Shown here piece by piece: positions 55,146-63,751 of a DNA stretch of 64,000 bases. Under the pieces are notes generated by a model. That model made no database searches, was not told the origin of the DNA, and was given only the letters and a program-made list of their open reading frames with translations. Source of the DNA: Mesorhizobium_L sp035547755 (GTDB taxonomy: Bacteria; Pseudomonadota; Alphaproteobacteria; Rhizobiales; Rhizobiaceae). The translations under genes were made by a program, and so were the position numbers. The stretch is from NCBI GenBank assembly GCA_035547755.1, contig DASZUG010000027.1:55716-119715 (forward strand). Reading direction: 5' to 3'. How positions within the stretch are numbered: position 1 is the stretch's first letter; each line of letters begins with the position of its first letter.

Positions 55146-55895
55146 GTGACGACCATTTGGGCGACAGCCGCGCCGGCGGTGAGCGCTTCCTTTCTCGCCT
55201 CTCTGGTCGAGATGGTCGAGGCGTTCACGATCGTATTGGTGGTTGGAACGGTGCAGGGTTGGAAACCAGCGCTGTCGGGCAGCCTTGCCGCGCTTTTGCT
55301 GCTCGCCATTCTGATTGCCGTTCTCGGCCCGGCGCTCGGCCATATTCCCCTCCATGTGCTGCAATTGGTGATCGGCGTTCTCCTGCTCCTGTTCGGATTG
55401 CGCTGGCTGCGCAAGGCGATCCTGCGCGCCGCCGGGCTTTTGGCCCTGCATGACGAAGCCTCGGCCTTCGCCAGGGAAGACAGCAGACTGCGCGCGGCCG
55501 CGGCGCGTGACGAAAGGCATCTCGACTGGATTGCCGGGCTCGCGGCCTTCAAGGCGGTGACGCTGGAGGGCGTCGAAGTCGTGTTCATCGTCATCGCCGT
55601 CGGCGCCGGCCGGGGACTGGTCGGCTGGGCCACGCTCGGCGCTTTCGCCGCCTTCCTGCTGGTGCTCGCCGCCGGGCTTATGGTGCGTGGCCCGCTGACG
55701 CGCGTGCCGGAGAACGCCCTCAAATTCGTCGTCGGGATCATGCTTTCCGCCTTCGGGGTCTTCTGGACGGGAGAAGGTCTTTCCGTGCAATGGCCTGGAA
55801 ACGAGGCGACCATCCCGTTCCTGGTCCTGCTCTTCCTCGTAACGGGCCTTGGCTCCGCAGGTCTTCTGCGTAGCAAGGCGCGGAGCGCCGCATGA
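55146..55895 (+). CDS. COG4280-like membrane protein, fluoride-responsive operon
   Basis: The protein has 249 residues with six to seven membrane helices. Two halves each have a helix with paired acidic residues: SLVEMVEAFTIVLVVGT (about residues 17-33) and VTLEGVEVVFIVIAVGA (about 136-152). This suggests a repeat-built transporter in which Glu residues line a path, superficially like the REGLE of iron permeases. COG4280 has no known function. The GTG at 55146 has AAGGAGG, a very strong site. It overlaps the following gene by four bases (ATGA). Confidence 0.75.
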   Translation: MTTIWATAAPAVSASFLASLVEMVEAFTIVLVVGTVQGWKPALSGSLAALLLLAILIAVLGPALGHIPLHVLQLVIGVLLLLFGLRWLRKAILRAAGLLALHDEASAFAREDSRLRAAAARDERHLDWIAGLAAFKAVTLEGVEVVFIVIAVGAGRGLVGWATLGAFAAFLLVLAAGLMVRGPLTRVPENALKFVVGIMLSAFGVFWTGEGLSVQWPGNEATIPFLVLLFLVTGLGSAGLLRSKARSAA

Positions 55896-56107
55896 GGACA
55901 GTCGCGGCAATCTTGCGGGAGTTGTTCGGACTGTTCGTCGATGACGGCGCGCTCGCGATTCTAGCTCTCCTGGTCGTGGCCATTGCCGCCCTGCTTGCTG
56001 TCGGGCTTCACGCCGACAACCGCATTACCGGCGCCGTCCTCGTCGCAGGCAGCGTCGCCTCCCTCCTTTTCAGCGTTTTCAAGGCAATACGGAAAAACGG
56101 ATCATGA
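55892..56107 (+). CDS. Small two-helix membrane protein in the fluoride operon
   Basis: The protein has 71 residues. Helices at about 18-40 and 46-64 (LAILALLVVAIAALLAVGL; TGAVLVAGSVASLLFSVF) with a basic end (KAIRKNGS). It overlaps both neighbours by four bases, so all three genes are translated as a coupled set. No family is recognised. It could be a subunit or helper of the COG4280-like protein or of CrcB. Confidence 0.7.
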   Translation: MRTVAAILRELFGLFVDDGALAILALLVVAIAALLAVGLHADNRITGAVLVAGSVASLLFSVFKAIRKNGS

Positions 56108-56478
56108 ATTTTCTTATCGTCTTCTTCGGCGCCGGCATCGGGGGTGCGCTGCGCCATGGCGTCAACACGGCCGCCATGCGCCTGATGGGCGTCAATTTCC
56201 CCTATGGCACGATGACCGTGAACATTGTCGGCTCTCTTGTCATGGGGCTGTTGGGCGGCTGGCTCGCCACGAAGGGGGAGATGGCGCAGCCGACGCGGCT
56301 CTTCCTGCTGACCGGCATCCTCGGCGGCTTCACCACCTTCTCCAGCTTCTCGCTGGATACGGTGGTTCTATGGGAGCGGGGGAACGTCGCAAGCTGCGCG
56401 CTTTATGTCCTGCTCTCGCTCGTCCTGTCGGTCGGCGCGCTCTTCGTCGGCTTGTGGACGATTCGACAACTGCCGTAA
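56104..56478 (+). CDS. crcB: Fluoride channel CrcB (Fluc)
   Basis: The protein has 124 residues with four helices. Fluc signatures: GGALRHG near the start, TMTVNIVGS (with the conserved Asn) and GGFTTFSSFSLDTV (Phe box and Na+ site). Two subunits in opposite orientation form a channel that lets fluoride out. The riboswitch upstream of the operon fits exactly. It overlaps the 71-residue gene by four bases. Confidence 0.96.
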   Translation: MNFLIVFFGAGIGGALRHGVNTAAMRLMGVNFPYGTMTVNIVGSLVMGLLGGWLATKGEMAQPTRLFLLTGILGGFTTFSSFSLDTVVLWERGNVASCALYVLLSLVLSVGALFVGLWTIRQLP

Positions 56479-56575
56479 TCGGTGTGTGGTTTTCCCCGCA
56501 ATGATTTCCCTTGGATAGCCTTTTTTCATCCTTATCTTGAGGACCTTCGTCACCGCCGCGGGAAAAGCTTCGCCA

Positions 56576-57949
56576 ATGGAATCGACTCCGGCCCCTTTCG
56601 TGCCTCCGGCACCGAAGCCGCGCAAGGTTCCGCCCTCCACCCTGGAGATGATCCGCATCGTCTACCGTAATCCGCTCGAATTGTGGGGAGAGCCTTCCTA
56701 CAATGAAAAGTGGATCTCGGTTTCGGGAATTGGCGGTCCGCTGGTGATCGCCAACGAACCCGGCCTGATACGCAGAATCCTTGTCGACAACGCCCGAAAC
56801 TACAAAATGGCGCGCGTGCGCCAAAAAATCCTGCGCCCTATCCTCCGCGACGGTCTCCTGACGGCGGAGGGCGATGTCTGGAAGCGCTCGCGGAAGGCGA
56901 TGGCGCCGGTCTTCACGCCGCGTCACATCCAAGGCTTCGCCGCGCCGATGCTGAAACGCGCCATCGAATTCTCGGCGCGTTATGAAGGCGTGGACGGGAC
57001 CGCCGATCTGTCCCGCGACATGACGGCGCTGACCTATGACATTCTCGCCGAAACGCTTTTTTCGGGCGAGATCGCTGGCGAGCCGGGCAGCTTCGAGCAT
57101 CAGGTGGACCGGCTGTTCGAGACGATGGGGCGCGTCGATCCGCTCGATCTCCTCGGCGCGCCGGACTGGCTGCCGCGCGTCACGCGGCTGCTCGGGCGGA
57201 ACTCGCTTGCCTTCTTCCGCCGCATCGTCGCCGAGACGATGGCCAGGCGCAAGGAGCGGCTTCAACGCGATCCGGAGGGAACACCGGAGGATTTCCTGAC
57301 ACTGCTTCTCAAGACCGAAGGCCCCGGCGGCCTGTCACGCGCGGAGATCGAGGACAATCTCATCACCTTCATCGGCGCGGGCCACGAAACGACCGCCCGC
57401 GCGCTCGGCTGGACACTCTACTGCCTCGCCGAGGCGCCCTGGGAGCGGGAGAAGATCGAGAACGAAATCGATGCGCTCATGGCGGAAGCGATCGATCCCG
57501 TTCATTGGACGGAGCGCATGCCCTTGGCGCGCGCCGCTTTCGAGGAAGCGCTGCGGCTCTACCCGCCGGCCCCGTCCATCAACCGCGAAGCGATCGAGGA
57601 CGATCATTATGGCGATCTCACCATTCGCCGGGGGACACAGGTGCTCGTCATGCCCTGGACGGTGCACCGCCATCGCCGGCTCTGGGACGATCCGGAAGCC
57701 TTCATCCCCGCACGATTCGCACCGGAGCGGCGCGACAAGATAGACCGTTTCCAGTATCTGCCCTTCGGCGCGGGACCGCGCGTGTGCATCGGCGCAAGCT
57801 TCGCCATGCAGGAGGCGATGATCGCCCTCGGCGTCCTGATGTCCCGCTATCGCTTCGACACGACGGCGGAAACGAAGCCCTGGCCCGTCCAGAAGCTGAC
57901 GACGCAGCCGCAGGGCGGCCTGCCGATGCGGGTTACGCCCCGTCGATAG
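56576..57949 (+). CDS. Cytochrome P450
   Basis: The protein has 457 residues without membrane anchor. I-helix: FIGAGHETTARALGW (the A/G-G-x-E/D-T-T oxygen site); ExxR: FEEALRLYPPAPS; haem loop FGAGPRVCIGASFAM with Cys ligand. It has the CYP4/CYP102-like bacterial type that often hydroxylates fatty acids, but the substrate is not predictable. It needs a ferredoxin or reductase from elsewhere. ATG at 56576 has GGGAAAAG; a TTG at 56537 is the alternative. Confidence 0.94.
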   Translation: MESTPAPFVPPAPKPRKVPPSTLEMIRIVYRNPLELWGEPSYNEKWISVSGIGGPLVIANEPGLIRRILVDNARNYKMARVRQKILRPILRDGLLTAEGDVWKRSRKAMAPVFTPRHIQGFAAPMLKRAIEFSARYEGVDGTADLSRDMTALTYDILAETLFSGEIAGEPGSFEHQVDRLFETMGRVDPLDLLGAPDWLPRVTRLLGRNSLAFFRRIVAETMARRKERLQRDPEGTPEDFLTLLLKTEGPGGLSRAEIEDNLITFIGAGHETTARALGWTLYCLAEAPWEREKIENEIDALMAEAIDPVHWTERMPLARAAFEEALRLYPPAPSINREAIEDDHYGDLTIRRGTQVLVMPWTVHRHRRLWDDPEAFIPARFAPERRDKIDRFQYLPFGAGPRVCIGASFAMQEAMIALGVLMSRYRFDTTAETKPWPVQKLTTQPQGGLPMRVTPRR

Positions 57950-58057
57950 TGCAATTTTTCGATTCCGACGCGATGAGAAGGGTGCGCGGGATGGCGCTTT
58001 GGCGCTATATCGGTCAGAAGCATGCTAAATCGCGAGCCGAAAGAGGAACCGATCACC

Positions 58058-59494
58058 ATGACGATCCACAAGAACTTCATCGCCGGCGAATGGCTGGCCG
58101 GCGGCGACGAGACCAAGAACATCAATCCGTCCAATACCGACGAAGTGGTCGGGATCTATGCGCGCGGCACGCGCGAGCATGCCGAGACGGCGATAGAGGC
58201 CGCCCGCAAGGCATTTCCCGCATGGGCGCGCTCGGGCATCCAGCAGCGCCACGACATACTGAAGAAGGTGTCGGACGAGATCATGGCCCGCAAGGACGAG
58301 CTCGGCCTGCTGCTCGCGCGCGAAGAAGGCAAGACGCTGCCGGAGGCGACCGGCGAGGTCATCCGCGCCGGACAGATCTTCGACTTTTTCGCCGGAGAGG
58401 TGCTGCGGCTCGCGGGCGAGAAGATCGCCTCCACGCGCCCCGGCATCGATGTCGAGATCACGCGCGAGCCGGTCGGCGTCGTCGGCATCATAACGCCCTG
58501 GAATTTCCCGATCGCCATCCCCGCCTGGAAGATCGCCCCGGCGCTCGCCTATGGCAACACGGTCGTCTTCAAACCTGCCGATCTGGCGCCCGGATCGGCC
58601 TGGGCGCTGTCCGACATCATCGTGCGCGCCGGCGTGCCTGAGGGCGTGTTCAACCTCGTCATGGGCCGCGGCTCGGTCGTCGGCGACGCCATGCTCAATT
58701 CGCCCCATATCGACGCCATTACCTTCACCGGCTCCGTCGCGACCGGCAAGAAGGTCGCCGCGGCTTGTGTCGAGCACATGCGCAAGTTCCAGCTCGAAAT
58801 GGGCGGCAAGAACCCGCTGGTCGTGCTCGACGACGCCGACATGAAGACGGCCGTGGAAGTGGCGGCCAACGGAGCCTTCTTCTCGACCGGCCAGCGCTGC
58901 ACGGCCTCCTCGCGCCTCGTCGTCACCGAGGGCATCCACGACAAGTTCGTTTCGGCGCTGACGGAAAGGCTGAAGGGATTGACGGTGGACGATGCGGTCA
59001 AGCAGGGAACCCATATCGGGCCGGTGGTCGACCAGAACCAACTCGACCAGGACATCTCCTATATCGACATCGGCCAGAAGGAAGGCGCGACGCTCGCCTG
59101 GGGCGGAGAGCGGCTGAACCGCGACAGGCCGGGCTTCTACCTGCAGCCGGCTCTGTTCACAGACACACAGCCCGACATGCGCATCAACCGCGAGGAAATC
59201 TTCGGTCCGGTCGCCAGCGTGCAACGGGTGAAGGACTACGATGAGGCGCTGGCGGTCGCGAACGACACCGTCTTCGGCCTGTCGTCGGGCATCTGCACGA
59301 CCAGCCTGAAGCACGCCTCGCATTTCAAGCGCAATTCGGAGGCCGGCATGGTGATGGTCAATCTGCCGACGGCGGGCGTCGATTACCACGTCCCCTTCGG
59401 CGGCCGCAAAGGCTCCTCCTACGGGCCGCGCGAGCAGGGCCGCTACGCCGCCGAATTCTACACCACCGTCAAGACGGCCTATACGCTGCCTTGA
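58058..59494 (+). CDS. Aldehyde dehydrogenase (alpha-ketoglutarate-semialdehyde dehydrogenase type)
   Basis: The protein has 478 residues. NAD site: GIITPWNFPIAIPAWK and FTGSVATGKKV. Catalytic Glu in LEMGGKNP and Cys in GQRCTASSR. The C-terminal VDYHVPFGGRKGSSYGPREQG is characteristic of the sugar-acid (YcbD-like) group that oxidises 2,5-dioxopentanoate to 2-oxoglutarate. The DapA-family gene downstream supports a role in glucarate or related sugar-acid breakdown. ATG at 58058 follows AGAGGAA. Confidence 0.88.
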   Translation: MTIHKNFIAGEWLAGGDETKNINPSNTDEVVGIYARGTREHAETAIEAARKAFPAWARSGIQQRHDILKKVSDEIMARKDELGLLLAREEGKTLPEATGEVIRAGQIFDFFAGEVLRLAGEKIASTRPGIDVEITREPVGVVGIITPWNFPIAIPAWKIAPALAYGNTVVFKPADLAPGSAWALSDIIVRAGVPEGVFNLVMGRGSVVGDAMLNSPHIDAITFTGSVATGKKVAAACVEHMRKFQLEMGGKNPLVVLDDADMKTAVEVAANGAFFSTGQRCTASSRLVVTEGIHDKFVSALTERLKGLTVDDAVKQGTHIGPVVDQNQLDQDISYIDIGQKEGATLAWGGERLNRDRPGFYLQPALFTDTQPDMRINREEIFGPVASVQRVKDYDEALAVANDTVFGLSSGICTTSLKHASHFKRNSEAGMVMVNLPTAGVDYHVPFGGRKGSSYGPREQGRYAAEFYTTVKTAYTLP

Positions 59495-59510
59495 TGTAAC
59501 GGGAGAAAAG

Positions 59511-59682
59511 CCCCCCTCTCCGTCCGCGGAGCCTGTCCTCGGGCTTGCCAAAGGCAAGACCCGGGGGCGGACACCTCTCTCTCACATTCGTGGGGGCGAG
59601 GAAGGGAGCCAGGCTCGCCACCGCCTTTCCTCGCCCCTTCAGGGGGGAGAGGTGCCAAGCGAGGCGAGGCGGAGAGGGGGAC
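59511..59682. repeat. Nested palindromic intergenic element
   Basis: The outer arms CCCCCTCTCCG (59512-59522) and CGGAGAGGGGG (59670-59680) are perfect inverted copies. Inside lie CGGGCTTGCC/GGCAAGACCCG (59540-59563, one bulge) and GGGGCGAGGAA/TTCCTCGCCCC (59593-59603/59627-59637). It is non-coding and fits a small mobile mosaic element of rhizobial genomes. It splits the ALDH/DapA pair. Confidence 0.7.
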
Positions 59683-59713
59683 ACCCTGAAGATATCGTTG
59701 GAGAACCCCTTAA

Positions 59714-60652
59714 ATGCCCACCCTTTCCGGCGTGATCGCCGCCGCCGCCACGCCCGTCCGCGATGACTATTCGATCGACCTCGACCATCTCGTCGAGCAC
59801 TGCCGCTGGCTGCTCGGCGACGGCGGCTGCGATGGCGTCAACCTCCTCGGCACGACCGGCGAGGCGACATCCTTTTCCGTGGATCAGCGCGTTGCCGCCA
59901 TGGGGGCAGTGGCGAAAGCCGGCCTGCCTCTCGACCGCTTCATGGTCGGAACCGGCGCCGCGGCGCTCGAGGACGCCTGCCGACTGACGGCCGAAGCGAA
60001 ATCGCTCGGCTTTGCCGGCGCGTTGCTCCTGCCGCCCTTCTATTACAAAGGACTCGATGCTGATGGCGTGGTGGCCTATGTCGAAGCGCTGATCGGCAAG
60101 GTCGGACCTCGAGGGCTCAATCTCTACCTCTATCATTTCCCGGCGAATTCCGGCGTCCCCTATACCCCTGAGATCGTCGCGCGGCTGCGCGACGCCCATC
60201 CCGAACAGGTGCTCGGCCTGAAGGACAGTTCCGGCGACCTCGCCTACTCCGCCGGCCTCGCACGCGACCTTCCCGGCTTCGCCGTCTTCCCGAGTGCGGA
60301 AGCCTCGCTCGGCCGCGCCGCCGAATGCGGCTTCGCCGGCTGCATATCCGCCACCGCCAACGTGACAGGACCGTTCGCCCAGATCGCCTGGAGCGGTTCG
60401 GACGAAGGCGCCAAAAAGGAAGCGCTCGACGCTGCCGTCGATATCCGCGCCATCATTGCGCGCTTCCCGCTGGTCGCCTCGATCAAGGCGGCGCTTGCCC
60501 TGCTCACCGGCCGCGAGGGCTGGGCGCGGGTCATGCCGCCGCTGACCGCACTGACGGCGAAACAGCGTTCGGAGCTCGCCGAAGCGCTCTCGACCAGCGC
60601 GCTCGGCAAGGTGGCGGAGATTGCGGGAAAGCGCGAGGTACGGCGGAACTGA
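59714..60652 (+). CDS. Dihydrodipicolinate synthase/N-acetylneuraminate lyase family protein
   Basis: The TIM-barrel protein has 312 residues. The Schiff-base Lys is in QVLGLKDSSGD (about 168), Tyr in LNLYLYHFPA (about 139), and the carboxylate-binding GTTGEATS (about 46). Members split or condense pyruvate-type compounds, or dehydrate sugar acids. Beside an ALDH of the ketoglutarate-semialdehyde type, a keto-deoxy-sugar-acid dehydratase is a fair guess. It is not DapA of lysine synthesis by context. The terminator-like hairpin follows. Confidence 0.85.
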   Translation: MPTLSGVIAAAATPVRDDYSIDLDHLVEHCRWLLGDGGCDGVNLLGTTGEATSFSVDQRVAAMGAVAKAGLPLDRFMVGTGAAALEDACRLTAEAKSLGFAGALLLPPFYYKGLDADGVVAYVEALIGKVGPRGLNLYLYHFPANSGVPYTPEIVARLRDAHPEQVLGLKDSSGDLAYSAGLARDLPGFAVFPSAEASLGRAAECGFAGCISATANVTGPFAQIAWSGSDEGAKKEALDAAVDIRAIIARFPLVASIKAALALLTGREGWARVMPPLTALTAKQRSELAEALSTSALGKVAEIAGKREVRRN

Positions 60653-60662
60653 TGTTCGTCAT

Positions 60663-60691
60663 CCATCGCCGCCCTTCCGGAGCGGCGGTGG
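60663..60691. terminator. Hairpin between two convergent genes
   Basis: CCATCGCCGC (60663-60672) and GCGGCGGTGG (60682-60691) form a 10-pair stem (one G-T) with a nine-base loop, midway between the DapA-family stop and the ackA stop. It could serve both directions. A T tail is missing on either side. Confidence 0.45.
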
Positions 60692-60706
60692 ACGCCGCTT
60701 TATACG

Positions 60707-61855
60707 TCAACGGCAAGTTGCCGCGTCGCGCGCTATCGTGGCTTCTTCGTCCGCGGGAATGATCCAGGCTTCCACGGCAGAGCCGGACCGGTGAAGACGA
60801 GGCCGCTTTTCCGCGTTGGCGGCGGCGCTGAAGGCGAGACCCGCCCATGCCAACCCGTCCATGATGGCGGCGCGAATAGCGGCGTCGTTCTCGCCGATCC
60901 CACCTGTGAAGGCGAGCGCGTCGAGGCCGCCCATCGCGGCCATCATCGAGCCGGCATGGCGTGTCGCCCAATAGCAGAAATGCCGGATGGCGAAGGCGGC
61001 TTCGGGCGTCTTCGCCGCGTGGAGCGCGCGCATGTCCGAATGGCCGCCGAGCCCCCGCAAGCCGCTCTCGCGGTTGAGAATCCGGCCGGCGCCCTCGATG
61101 CCGTATTCCTCGGCTAGGCGCAGCACGGCGTTGCCGTCGATGCCGCCGGACCGTGTTCCCATGGTCAGCCCTTCGAGCGGCGAATAACCCATGGTCGTTG
61201 CCACCGATAGGCCGTCGCGAATGGCGCAGAGGCTCACCCCATTGCCGAGATGCAGCGCCAGAAGCCTGGCGGGCAGCGGACTGCCGCTGATCTCGGGTAG
61301 TTGCCGCGTCAGGCCGGCGAAGGAAATGCCGTGGAACCCGTAGCGCCTTATCCCCTTGCGGTCCTCTTCCGCCGGTATCGCGTACCGAACCGCCACTTCC
61401 GGATTGGTCGCATGGAAAGCCGTATCGAAGGACGCATATTGCGGCAGGTTCGGAGCGGCGTCCGAGACGGCGCGGATGAGCGCCAGATTGTGCGGATTGT
61501 GGAGCGGGGCGAGCGGCACGCAAGCTTCGATTTCCGCGATCGCCTCCGGTGTAAGCCGGCAGGCTTTCGTCAGCGTCCTGCCGCCATGGACGACACGATG
61601 GGCGGCGCCCGCCAAAGCGTCGAGGCGGACGCCGCGATTTTCAAGCTCCCCGAGGATGGCGCGAAGCGCTGCGGCATGGTCGGCGAAATGCGCCGGGCTT
61701 TCCTTTCCTCCGACATAGAGCCGCCCGTCGCCGCCGATCGCATCCGCCAGGCCGGAGAATTTGCGTTCGAACGCGTCGTCGAACAGGGCGAACTTGATCG
61801 AGGACGATCCGGCGTTGAAGACCAGAATGTCGCCCGAACGTCCGCCGCGCGCCAT
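60707..61855 (-). CDS. ackA: Acetate kinase
   Basis: The protein has 382 residues. The start ILVFNAGSSSIKFALFD is the acetate kinase phosphate loop; GAAHRVVHGGRT, LHLGNGVSLCAIRDG and DTAFHATNPEVAVRYAIP are the family signatures, and FTGGIGENDAAIRAAI the ATP motif. It converts acetyl phosphate and ADP to acetate and ATP, here next to Xsc, which makes acetyl phosphate. ATG at 61855 is 14 bp after the xsc stop. The frame continues open upstream to 62530, but this is a shadow of xsc. Confidence 0.95.
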   Translation of the reverse strand: MARGGRSGDILVFNAGSSSIKFALFDDAFERKFSGLADAIGGDGRLYVGGKESPAHFADHAAALRAILGELENRGVRLDALAGAAHRVVHGGRTLTKACRLTPEAIAEIEACVPLAPLHNPHNLALIRAVSDAAPNLPQYASFDTAFHATNPEVAVRYAIPAEEDRKGIRRYGFHGISFAGLTRQLPEISGSPLPARLLALHLGNGVSLCAIRDGLSVATTMGYSPLEGLTMGTRSGGIDGNAVLRLAEEYGIEGAGRILNRESGLRGLGGHSDMRALHAAKTPEAAFAIRHFCYWATRHAGSMMAAMGGLDALAFTGGIGENDAAIRAAIMDGLAWAGLAFSAAANAEKRPRLHRSGSAVEAWIIPADEEATIARDAATCR

Positions 61856-61869
61856 TGCCTCGAAACGCC

Positions 61870-63636
61870 TCAGTCGCGCATGTCGGCGGGATCGATGCCG
61901 GCCACCGCGACCGGCTTCTTCATCGCGTCGCGGCGGAAGGGCTCGCCGAGTTCCTGGTTGATCATCGCTTCGATCAGCGTCGTCTTTCCATGCTTCATCT
62001 GGTCCTCGATCGCTTCGTCCAGCGCGGCGGTCAACGCTTCCATGGTGAAGGCCTGCACGCCCTGAAGGCCGCAAGCCTTGGCGATGCCGGCATAAGAAAC
62101 CTGGGGATCGAGCTCCGTGCCGACGAAGTTGTCGGCGTACCACAGCGTCGAATTGCGCTTCTCCGCGCCCCACTGATAATTGCGGAAAACAATCATCGTG
62201 ATCGCCGGCCATTCCTTGCGTCCGATGGCGGTGAGTTCGGTGCAGGCGATGCCGAAGGCGCCGTCGCCGGCGAAGCCCACCACCGGCGTGTCCGGACAGG
62301 CGATCTTGGCGCCGACGATCGAGGGCAGGCCGTAGCCGCAGGGGCCGAAGAGGCCTGGCGCAAGATATTTGCGACCCTTTTCGAACGACGGATAGGCATT
62401 GCCGATGGCGCAATTGTTGCCGATGTCGGAGGAGATGATGGCATCGCGCGGCAGCGCCTGCTGGATGGCGCGCCAGGCCATGCGCGGGCTCATCCAGTCG
62501 GGCTTGGCCTTGCGGGCGCGTGCGTTCCATGTGGTGCCGGCATCGTCCTCTTCATGATCCATCGAGGAGAGCTCTTGCGCCCAGGCGGATTTCGTCTGCG
62601 CGATCGTCGCCTTGCGCTCGGCGCGGCCGGCATCGCCGGCGCTATCGGAAAGGCGCTCCAATATGCCTTCCGCCACCTTCTTCGCATCCCCGACGATGCC
62701 GACGGAGACCGGCTTGGTCAGGCCGATGCGGTCGGGATTGATATCGACCTGGATGATCGCCGCGTTCTTCGGCCAGTAATCAATGCCGTAACCGGGCAAT
62801 GTCGAGAACGGATTGAGCCGCGTGCCAAGCGCCAGCACCACATCGGCCTTGGCGATGAGCTGCATCGCCGCCTTGGAGCCGTTATAGCCGAGCGGCCCGG
62901 CGAAAAGCGGGTGCGAGCCCGGAAATGCGTCATTGTGCTGATAGCCGCAGCAGACCGGCGCATCGAGACGCTCGGCAAGCGCCATGGAAGCGCCGACCGC
63001 ATCGCCCAGGACCACCCCGGCCCCGTTCAGGATGACCGGGAACTTCGCCTTGGAAAGCAGCGCCGCAGCCTTATCGAGCGCTTCCGAACCGCCGGACGGG
63101 CGCTCGAATTCCACCATCGCCGGCAGGTCGATGTCGATCACCTGCGTCCAGAGATCGCGCGGCACGTTGATCTGGGCCGGCGCGGAGGCGCGCTTCGCGT
63201 GCTGGATCACCCGGTTGAGCACCTCCGCGATACGCGAGGCGTCGCGCACCTCTTCCTGATAGGCGACCATGTCCTTGAACAGCGCCATCTGCTCGACTTC
63301 CTGGAAGCCGCCCTGACCGATCGTCTTGTTCGCCGCCTGCGGCGTGACGAGCAGAAGCGGCGTGTGGTTCCAATAGGCCGTCTTCACCGCCGTGACGAAA
63401 TTGGTGATGCCGGGACCGTTCTGGGCGATCATCATCGACATCTTGCCGCCGGCGCGCGTATAGCCATCGGCCATCATGCCGCCCGAGCCCTCATGCGCGC
63501 AGTCCCAGAAGGTGATGCCGGCCTTGGGGAACAGGTCGGAGATCGGCATGAAAGCGGAACCGATGATGCCGAAAGCGTGCCTGATGCCGTGCCGCTGCAA
63601 CACTTTGACGAAAGCTTCTTCGGTGGTCATTTTCAT
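61870..63636 (-). CDS. xsc: Sulfoacetaldehyde acetyltransferase
   Basis: The thiamine diphosphate enzyme has 588 residues, normal for Xsc (~590). It turns sulfoacetaldehyde plus phosphate into acetyl phosphate plus sulfite. N-terminus MTTEEAFVKVLQRHGIRHAFG, then IIGSAFMPISDLFPKAGI (Xsc-specific; acetolactate synthases differ), and the C-terminal TPP motif VGFAGDGAFGIACTELTAIG followed by the Asn of IVFRNYQWGAEKRN. It completes taurine or isethionate breakdown. Two starts, ATG 63636 and 63630; GGAG is 11 bases before the first. Sulfite leaves through exporters or oxidation. Confidence 0.95.
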   Translation of the reverse strand: MKMTTEEAFVKVLQRHGIRHAFGIIGSAFMPISDLFPKAGITFWDCAHEGSGGMMADGYTRAGGKMSMMIAQNGPGITNFVTAVKTAYWNHTPLLLVTPQAANKTIGQGGFQEVEQMALFKDMVAYQEEVRDASRIAEVLNRVIQHAKRASAPAQINVPRDLWTQVIDIDLPAMVEFERPSGGSEALDKAAALLSKAKFPVILNGAGVVLGDAVGASMALAERLDAPVCCGYQHNDAFPGSHPLFAGPLGYNGSKAAMQLIAKADVVLALGTRLNPFSTLPGYGIDYWPKNAAIIQVDINPDRIGLTKPVSVGIVGDAKKVAEGILERLSDSAGDAGRAERKATIAQTKSAWAQELSSMDHEEDDAGTTWNARARKAKPDWMSPRMAWRAIQQALPRDAIISSDIGNNCAIGNAYPSFEKGRKYLAPGLFGPCGYGLPSIVGAKIACPDTPVVGFAGDGAFGIACTELTAIGRKEWPAITMIVFRNYQWGAEKRNSTLWYADNFVGTELDPQVSYAGIAKACGLQGVQAFTMEALTAALDEAIEDQMKHGKTTLIEAMINQELGEPFRRDAMKKPVAVAGIDPADMRD

Positions 63637-63751
63637 TTTCGGTCGGGCTCCATAGATTGCGCGCGGCTCGCCGGCACGCTGCACTCGTGGCCATAGTGAT
63701 GGCGGGGTAAAAAGCGGTGTAGCGCCAGTCTCAGCGCGACATATCGCCAGA

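Noticed and set aside
60707..62530. A 607-codon protein with acetate kinase as its C-terminal half
   Set aside because: The first ~225 codons are an out-of-frame reading of xsc; acetate kinase starts at the ATG at 61855 with a normal N-terminus.
61855..63696. 613-codon open frame on the plus strand
   Set aside because: Antisense shadow of xsc; no start signal or domain.
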